Assembly (NCBI GenBank): GCA_022829145.1
Contig: CM040746.1
Location: 9,876,684 to 9,940,683, forward strand
Direction of reading: 5' to 3'
Origin: Albula goreensis
Lineage: Eukaryota; Chordata; Actinopteri; Albuliformes; Albulidae
DNA length: 64,000 bases
Shown: positions 58,602-64,000 of the stretch, one piece after another
Position numbering within the stretch: position 1 is the first letter of the stretch
Layout of the letters: every line of letters starts with the position of its first letter
Made by a program: the position numbers and the translations under genes
The notes under the pieces: model-generated
Seen by the model: the letters and a program-made list of their open reading frames with translations, nothing else
Database searches by the model: none
What the model was told of the DNA's origin: nothing

Positions 58602-59264
58602 CTGGGGATCATAACTGACTTGTGCTCCGAGCTTTTCAGTCAGGGCGGGGTGAATTTGGGAGCTTAACCTGAATGGCCTCAGTGGAATACCCGGCAGTGT
58701 AAAAAAAGAAAAGAGAAAAAAAGATTATGTGTAAAACAGCAGCCCTGGATATGACGTGAGTCTGCCAAGCAGATCAGTTAAAAATGAAATAAATAAACGA
58801 ACGGGTGAATAACCAAATGCATAAGCAATCTAGTCACACTTTCAATCCACTTATGTTCTATGGTACAGAACGCCACAGTAATCAAAACTAGCTGTGGGTG
58901 AACGCATTGGATCAGGACGATATGATTATGGATTATTAGTCATGACTACTGAAAGGGAACGCAGAGCTCAGATGATGTGGAAAAAAAAAAACATTTGGGC
59001 CGTATCTCCAGCAATCATATCTGCATGTCAGGCGGTTTTTTTTCTTTTCGGTTATGCTTAAAATTGTTTGGGTGATGCATAACAATAGGCAATTTGTGAT
59101 GTAAGTACAGTCTCAAGGACCAGGCGCATTTTAAGACCCAGCCACCAGTCAGCTGTCTCAGATCATGTCTTCATGTGCCAGTGTAAAAGCACACTTGACT
59201 AAATGTGATGTTTACCAGCTTCACATTGCATCCTGTAGTTTGAAAATTCAGTTGTGCAATGATC

Positions 59265-59510
59265 CAAGTCTTAAAATTCACATTAGCAACAGTATTTTAA
59301 CCATAAAAGTTCACCTCTAACTGCTATGACATTTCTGTATATATCACTGATGGGACATAGCCATCCTGTTTTTGAAGATGCTGATCAGCTGAGAGGGTAT
59401 TTCCTTTCCAACCAGTTCAGTGAAGTCCTACATTACCTCTAATTTCTTAAATTTTATATGTATTTCTTCAAACAGAATCAGAAAGTAAGTTGGGCAAGTT
59501 ATGGGCCTTT
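59265..59510 (+). repeat. Dispersed repeat family R1, copy D (right part)
   Basis: CCAACCAGTTCAGTGAAGTC is shared almost exactly with copy A. The downstream CAGAATCAGAAAGTAAGTTG matches the right block seen in copies A and C. The upstream AAAAGTTCACCTCTAACTGC region is a weaker match. Confidence 0.45.
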
Positions 59511-60069
59511 GTGAAATTCCATAAATAAATCAACTATAAATAAGATGCCTTTGTATTTCTGGGGGACAGGTCATGAGAGGACACAGAGACTTCATAAATC
59601 TCACACTTGTGCTGCTGATTGGGAGGTGACAATTCAGTCTGACAGAGTTCATTCTGTGTGTCAGAAGCTGTAGAGGGGTGTGATTGTCCATGAGGTGCAG
59701 CTAAGGTAGCTCCATCATTGACAAGTTTGGATCATAAATGGGGACTGACATCAAGAGACAAAGAGCTGTGTGCATGTGTGTGTGTGGGGGAGTGGGGGGA
59801 GGATTAGCGGTGTCACAAAAAAAGAGTGAAATCACAGTTTGCCTTTGAAAGATTGAGAGGGCAGACACAGGATACAGCTCCAGACAACCCACTCCTCCCA
59901 GCCACCACCGCCCCCACCCCAACAAACCCCCGCTGCACCGCACCTCAGCTCACTCCTAAATACCTCAAAGAATGTTGATGGAAAAAAGAAGCAAGCGGAG
60001 AGGAATGGAGATAAGTTAGCCAGACGTGTAATGGAAAAGGGTCCTGTGTCATTGTATTGGGTTTCCATT

Positions 60070-60132
60070 GTGAGTGGGGGGTAGAGGGGCTGAAGGAGGG
60101 GTGGCTGGGCAGGTGGGTGGGCGGGTGGGGGA
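60070..60132. other. G-quadruplex motif on + strand
   Basis: G runs at 60115-60117, 60119-60121, 60123-60125 and 60127-60131 are separated by single T, C and T. Short loops of one base make this a textbook stable, parallel quadruplex. G-rich text begins at about 60075 with G6 and G4 runs. No gene start is recognisable nearby. Confidence 0.8.
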
Positions 60133-60451
60133 GCTTAAATTTTGACCCCCTCTACATTCCCTTGAACTCCAGCTGGAGTCCTATGAACAGAGCTGGCCCA
60201 CTCTAGGCCAATCACCACATGCTATGATGCCGTTAGCCCCTCCCCCATCTCACCCCGCAAACTGCCCATAAACACAAAATCAGAAAAAAATACATAGACA
60301 AAGTCTGATTAAATTAAGTTGATGGGGATAGATTCAATCAGACATATGTATATAAGAGTGTGTTCTGAAAGCAGTCAATTCAGTATCCAGTAGACATCAA
60401 ACTTGGACTTGAACTCTCCAAGGATCTCTACTACTAGTGCCTCTAAATGTA

Positions 60452-60785
60452 CTTCTTAAGACCATGTGCAATTCAATAAAAACAGACATCATTACATTTA
60501 ACATTATGAAACAGTACACATGTTCTTTGGATAATTTATACTGTGTTTTTATATTGTATATGAGATTGTAAAAAAGTTATTTTGGAATGTGTATTTTGTC
60601 AAATTAAAAGACAATGGCGAACGGCGTTTAAGGGCTGAATTCAGAGGTGTGCTTAAGTGCATTTTCTGTGAAAGTCTCCCATTCTCTCAATGATAAGTTA
60701 TGCGGAAAAAGCACTTAAGCACAGGTCTGAATTAGGTCCTAAGAGCCTAAAGTCCATTTTGACTGAATTGCATTTGCCCTCAACA
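60452..60785. mobile_element. Related MITE-like element with nested palindrome
   Basis: The left arm (60452-60481) reads ACTTCTTAAGACCATGTGCA then ATTCAATAAA. The reverse complement of the right arm (60755-60785) reads CTTGTTGAGGGCAAATGCAA then TTCAGTCAAAA. These pair along about 30 bases with several mismatches and share the TTAAG..CA..TGCAATTC core with the 44825-45024 element. A second, tighter inverted repeat (60628-60742) lies inside. Either this is one composite element, or one MITE inserted into another. There is no coding content. Confidence 0.55.
60628..60742. repeat. Inverted repeat with arms of about 38 bp
   Basis: The left arm 60628-60665 contains AATTCAGAGGTGTGCTTAAG then TGC. 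The right arm 60703-60742 is its inverse, whose complement reads AATTCAGACCTGTGCTTAAG then TGC. The outer parts (TTAAGGGCTG versus TTAGGACCT) also pair. The loop is about 37 bases. This looks like a small palindromic MITE and would fold strongly as single-stranded DNA or RNA. Confidence 0.7.
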
Positions 60786-60789
60786 AGAC

Positions 60790-62200
60790 AAAATGTGTTT
60801 GACTGAATCTGGCCCATAAATTGATCCATGAAGTAAATAAGCACAGCTTGATGGTAATTGGACATCAGCTCATTGGCCAAACAAAACAGAATAAAGTGGG
60901 GCCCATTATGGTCATTGATACATCTATTGATTCAGTCTTTTTAATGCTTTTTTCTGTGTTCTCTGGCACATCGGTAGACAGTAAACATTTACACTTTGAT
61001 CCTGGACTGTGACTCAGACCTACAGAATAGAACGGTAAATTGAATTAACATGCTGCTATAGCTCAAAAAGTTATACTGTATACCACATCCAAAACAGTTG
61101 TTATAATTTCCCCTATAAAATATTAATAAATGAATAGATTGCATGTTGTTCTTAGCACATGGTTAGTTGACCACTAGGACAACATGTGTACTTACAGAAG
61201 CTAGAAAATCCCACAAATTAACAATACACACTCTTATAATCAGACTATACATACAATATATGGTTATCTTTCGTCCTGGAAATTTCTTAATAACATACCT
61301 ACAATCTGCAGTCAGCAATGTATGATTTATGTCAATGATGCATAATCATGGTGTGAAAACCTAAGACATATGTGAACAGTATGCTGTATTGTTACAGAGC
61401 CCTGAACCATTGACAAAAAACCCTTTATGTAGCCTGAGTGCTGGGCCAACCTACTTTCTCAGCTGATATTGGCTGATGCATTAGCTCAATAGCCAGTAGA
61501 GCTGACGGGCAGTCAGACTGCTCTACTGCTGAACTGAGTGGTACAGGAACTCTATTTTTACTCCTCTTATTCAATTTACACAGAGCTGCATTAGCCTAGG
61601 TCTGCAGTCACTCTCATACTGAAATGGCTGCACTTCCAATACAATGCTTTCATTAGACCATTTACATCAGATTCATTTTGTAAGATCAGTACATAACAGT
61701 ACCATACACAGCATGGTGGGTACACATTGTTGAAAACATTAACAGTCATGAATGCAAAGGGGGCATATGAAAGTAACACTATTGTGTTCAAATACACAGC
61801 ATATAGTCCAATATAATAGAAACTTTCTGATGGTTCATCTGTTTCAGTGATAGTCTATAATCTCTCTTCCAATCCCACTGTAGATGTGTAAAATAACCAA
61901 CAAATGAAGAATCACAATAAAATATTGTTCAGAAAACCTCAAAAGCCGGCATGAGTTAGTGTACGTCACTTAGACAAGCATATAAAATGTATGCTAATGT
62001 CTCTCTAATACTAAGGCAATAAGAGCAGACATACCTTTTAAAATGAGAAGGAGTCTTTGGTCTTTCACAGACAGGATTATAACTAAATGCTATTTTTATT
62101 TAATTTTCTCTTGTTTTTATTTCTTATTTAAATAAAAACATCCAAGCCATTAAAGGAGTACCCGCAGACTAAGACTTATAATATATAAATAATAAAGTAA
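60790..62200. other. Mostly featureless
   Basis: AT-rich unique sequence with one short hairpin (61490-61531). No gene or classified repeat. Confidence 0.42.
61490..61531. repeat. Short inverted repeat
   Basis: AGCCAGTAGAGCTGAC and GTCAGACTGCTCTACTGCTG are imperfect inverses around a short loop. It would form a hairpin of about 40 nt, too short to call a functional RNA. Confidence 0.5.
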
Positions 62201-62204
62201 AGCA

Positions 62205-62590
62205 CAATAGCGGCATTCAAAGAGACGACAGTGAGTGCTTTCATTTTAACGTGCGCGGCACAGTTTGGTAAACAAAGATGTAAGAGCGATTTAATTTACC
62301 GTCGAGCATCGTAATGAGGGCCTGCCTGGGAGACGTTTCATTTATTTGGGCCCCTCTCTCGGTTAATAACGCACGATCTTGGAGCCCAGCCCACATGTAA
62401 TTGGGATAAAGAAACTCCCGGCAGCGGAAGCGAGCGGACTCTTCAAACGAACCGAAGGGCCGAATTATCCTGGAGGCCATCCACCCGATGCAGCGTCGAT
62501 ACCTTTTTCTACGAGACACCCAGGGTGGAGATGGCGGTGGTGAGGCTCGACCGCATGTTTCTACATCGACGCCATACGTGCTCCACTTGG
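62205..62590. promoter_or_regulatory. CpG-bearing CNE-like block
   Basis: About 380 bp of unique CpG-retaining text. GGTAAACAAAGATG near 62267 overlaps forkhead (GTAAACA) and TCF/SOX (ACAAAG) sites, followed by AGCGATTTAATTTACCGTCG, GGTTAATAACGCACGATC and CATGTAATTGGG. A 92-codon reverse-strand frame (62241-62519) crosses it but has no recognisable domain. I rate this among the best enhancer candidates. Confidence 0.45.
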
Positions 62591-63106
62591 TTGCCGCTCC
62601 TCATCCCACGTAATTCTGTAGTGTAGACAACATCATAAATACCTTCCTAATCCCTAACCATGCTCCAACAGCTAACGGTTGCATCGTAAGAGGTTTATTT
62701 TGTTTTATTTAACAGGTTTGGTCCATATAGTCTCCCCCCTTGCTTATCTACATAGAACTCTGCTTTGAAGTCGGCCTCATCCATACAATATAACGGCATA
62801 CTGATTTTTTTTCCTTTTCATATATCCATGGTACTTCTTATCTTTATTTGAGTTTGAGTTCCTACTGCTTTTTCTACTTTTATATATAGATAAAAACAGT
62901 ACGTGCATTTGACATTTAAAATGTGTCTGCTCTTCAGCTCAGTGAGGGCCCATGAGGGAAGTAAGTCAGCTGGACTTTTTTTGTGTGTTATCATTAATAA
63001 TTCCTGTCCAGCAATATTCACACTACATACTTCTGAGCAGAGAAATGGAGAAGTGATGAAAAACTGTCTCAAGCCCTCAGAATTGATCATTTAACTAAGT
63101 AGTGGG

Positions 63107-63108
<2 letters not shown>

Positions 63109-63173
<65 letters not shown>
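63109..63173. repeat. (GT)32 microsatellite
   Basis: An uninterrupted GT run of about 65 bp, followed by GAGACAG. Confidence 0.97.
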
Positions 63174-63175
<2 letters not shown>

Positions 63176-63417
63176 ACAGTGTATATATTCCAAGTGGATT
63201 GTAAATGATTATCGTATAAATTAAATATGTAAAGTAAGAAGTTTCGCCTAATACTATACATGTGACTCCCTCTGTATTAACTAGCACAATAGATGATAGT
63301 GTAGCTAACTGGGTTGTGTATTCCGTTCTGCATTTATTTAGCCTGTTGTGTAAAAGATGCTTTGGTGGGTTAAGTAGGCCGTGCTCTGTGGGTGAAATCT
63401 TCTGTTTCTCGTCCCAG

Positions 63418-63510
63418 GTTTTGAGCAGCAGTGCTGAGGACAGAGGAGGCAGCTGTGTTTTTTTCCTGGAGCAGAGTGCCAGACTGCAGAGTGAGCCGCT
63501 CAGGACATGG
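63418..63510 (+). other. Weak candidate exon of 93 nt
   Basis: A clear acceptor (CTTCTGTTTCTCGTCCCAG, ending 63417) and a moderate donor (ACATGG-GTGAAG at 63511) bound exactly 93 nt, open in the phase-0 frame and starting VLSSSAEDRGGSC. The length is a multiple of three, so it could be a cassette exon. The peptide is not recognised. Its isolation and ordinary composition mean chance or a long noncoding RNA exon are just as possible. Confidence 0.2.
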
Positions 63511-63539
63511 GTGAAGCCCATCGCCTGAGATGAGCTCCC

Positions 63540-63870
63540 AGATTCATGTTAAATTAAATCTCATATATCTTCCAGGGCCCATTAGACGCGTAGGTGTTCA
63601 CAGGAAGAGCCGAGATGCCAGTTAGCTCGCCCGGGTCTCCATCTCCACCGCGGAGACGGTGACAAGGCAGGCTGGGGTGACTGCGGGAGAGAGAGAGAGA
63701 GAGAGAGAGAAGAAGCCCAGAATCCAGTTGCATAATTAGGTTTTTGGAGGAATTCGACACTTATTCGCCTATTTCTGTTCGATGCTGCCAGCCTTTCTGT
63801 CTAATTTACTCTGCCGTGATTTTGCTGGGTTTCCTTAATTAGACAGATGTGATTTATGTCCTTAAAATGA
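63540..63870. promoter_or_regulatory. CNE-like block with inverted TAATTAGACAGA sites
   Basis: TCTGTCTAATT (63796-63806) and AATTAGACAGA (63837-63847) form a perfect 11-bp inverted pair 30 bases apart, each with a homeodomain-like TAATT next to a GTCTA/TAGAC block resembling SMAD sites. The upstream text is CpG-bearing (TTAGACGCGTAGG, CACCGCGGAGACGG). Confidence 0.4.
63687..63711. repeat. (GA)12 microsatellite
   Basis: A pure GA run inside a CpG-bearing segment. Confidence 0.95.
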
Positions 63871-64000
63871 AAATGTGCAATATGACAACATCAATCTGAG
63901 CCTTTCTGTGCATACCTACAGAAACCTACATTACCTCTATCATGAAACACCCAACCCAACATAACATGGTCTGGCCACACCTGCTAATCACAGGTGACTG

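Noticed and set aside
1..64000. Endogenous retrovirus or intact autonomous transposon
   Set aside because: I saw no paired long terminal repeats, no gag/protease/integrase motifs and no transposase frame. Only the LINE RT fragment has mobile-element protein motifs.

Overview
This 64 kb window looks like intergenic or intronic DNA from a ray-finned fish, most likely a teleost. The reasons are dense (CA)n/(GA)n/(GATA)n microsatellites, many diverged tRNA-derived SINEs ending in the fish-type tail with TTATCCAGAGCGACTTACA-like sequence, a broken CR1/L2-type LINE reverse-transcriptase fragment, several small inverted-repeat (MITE-like) elements, and no bacterial-style gene packing. I could not assign a species or locus. 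No open reading frame in the window looks like a recognisable protein gene. The longest frames (up to 211 codons) are low-complexity or unrecognised, so I annotate no confident CDS. Two short splice-flanked open segments (1541-1676 and 63418-63510) are kept only as weak exon candidates.

Layout. 1-5 kb: GT-rich tract, a reversed SINE, an unusual AAATAAAGGCC minisatellite (2580-3140), a CpG-bearing segment with an octamer motif (3860-4020), and a (CT)n/(GA)n cruciform around an inverted CCAAT box. 5-16 kb: sparse DNA with a near-perfect 27-bp-arm hairpin (8207-8277), a promoter-like CCAAT/TATA segment (10325-10520), CpG-bearing islands at 11.2 and 12.2 kb, and old dispersed repeats. 16-25 kb: the densest run of conserved-noncoding-element (CNE)-like sequence (16.9-18.6 kb) and a clean 46-bp minisatellite (21629-22030). 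25-37 kb: microsatellites, a LINE fragment directly beside a SINE (33.8-34.3 kb), and a CCAAT-bearing tandem repeat (36.87-37.04 kb). 37-48 kb: homeodomain-site-rich segments, a 150-bp GT tract, a 43.1 kb hairpin and a 200-bp MITE (44825-45024). 48-64 kb: more SINE and repeat relics, relatives of the same MITE (55.0 and 60.5 kb), a strong G-quadruplex motif (60115-60131), CpG-bearing islands at 51, 55.6, 62.3 and 63.7 kb, and a (GT)32 tract.

Interpretation (inference): the alternation of AT-rich, repeat-strewn sequence with short, CpG-retaining blocks rich in TAAT, octamer, FOX and TCF/SOX-like sites is what a regulatory gene desert or long intron around a developmental gene looks like. I see no operons or pathways; the plausible functional units are cis-regulatory elements. 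Conservation cannot be judged from one sequence, so every CNE-like call is a hypothesis.
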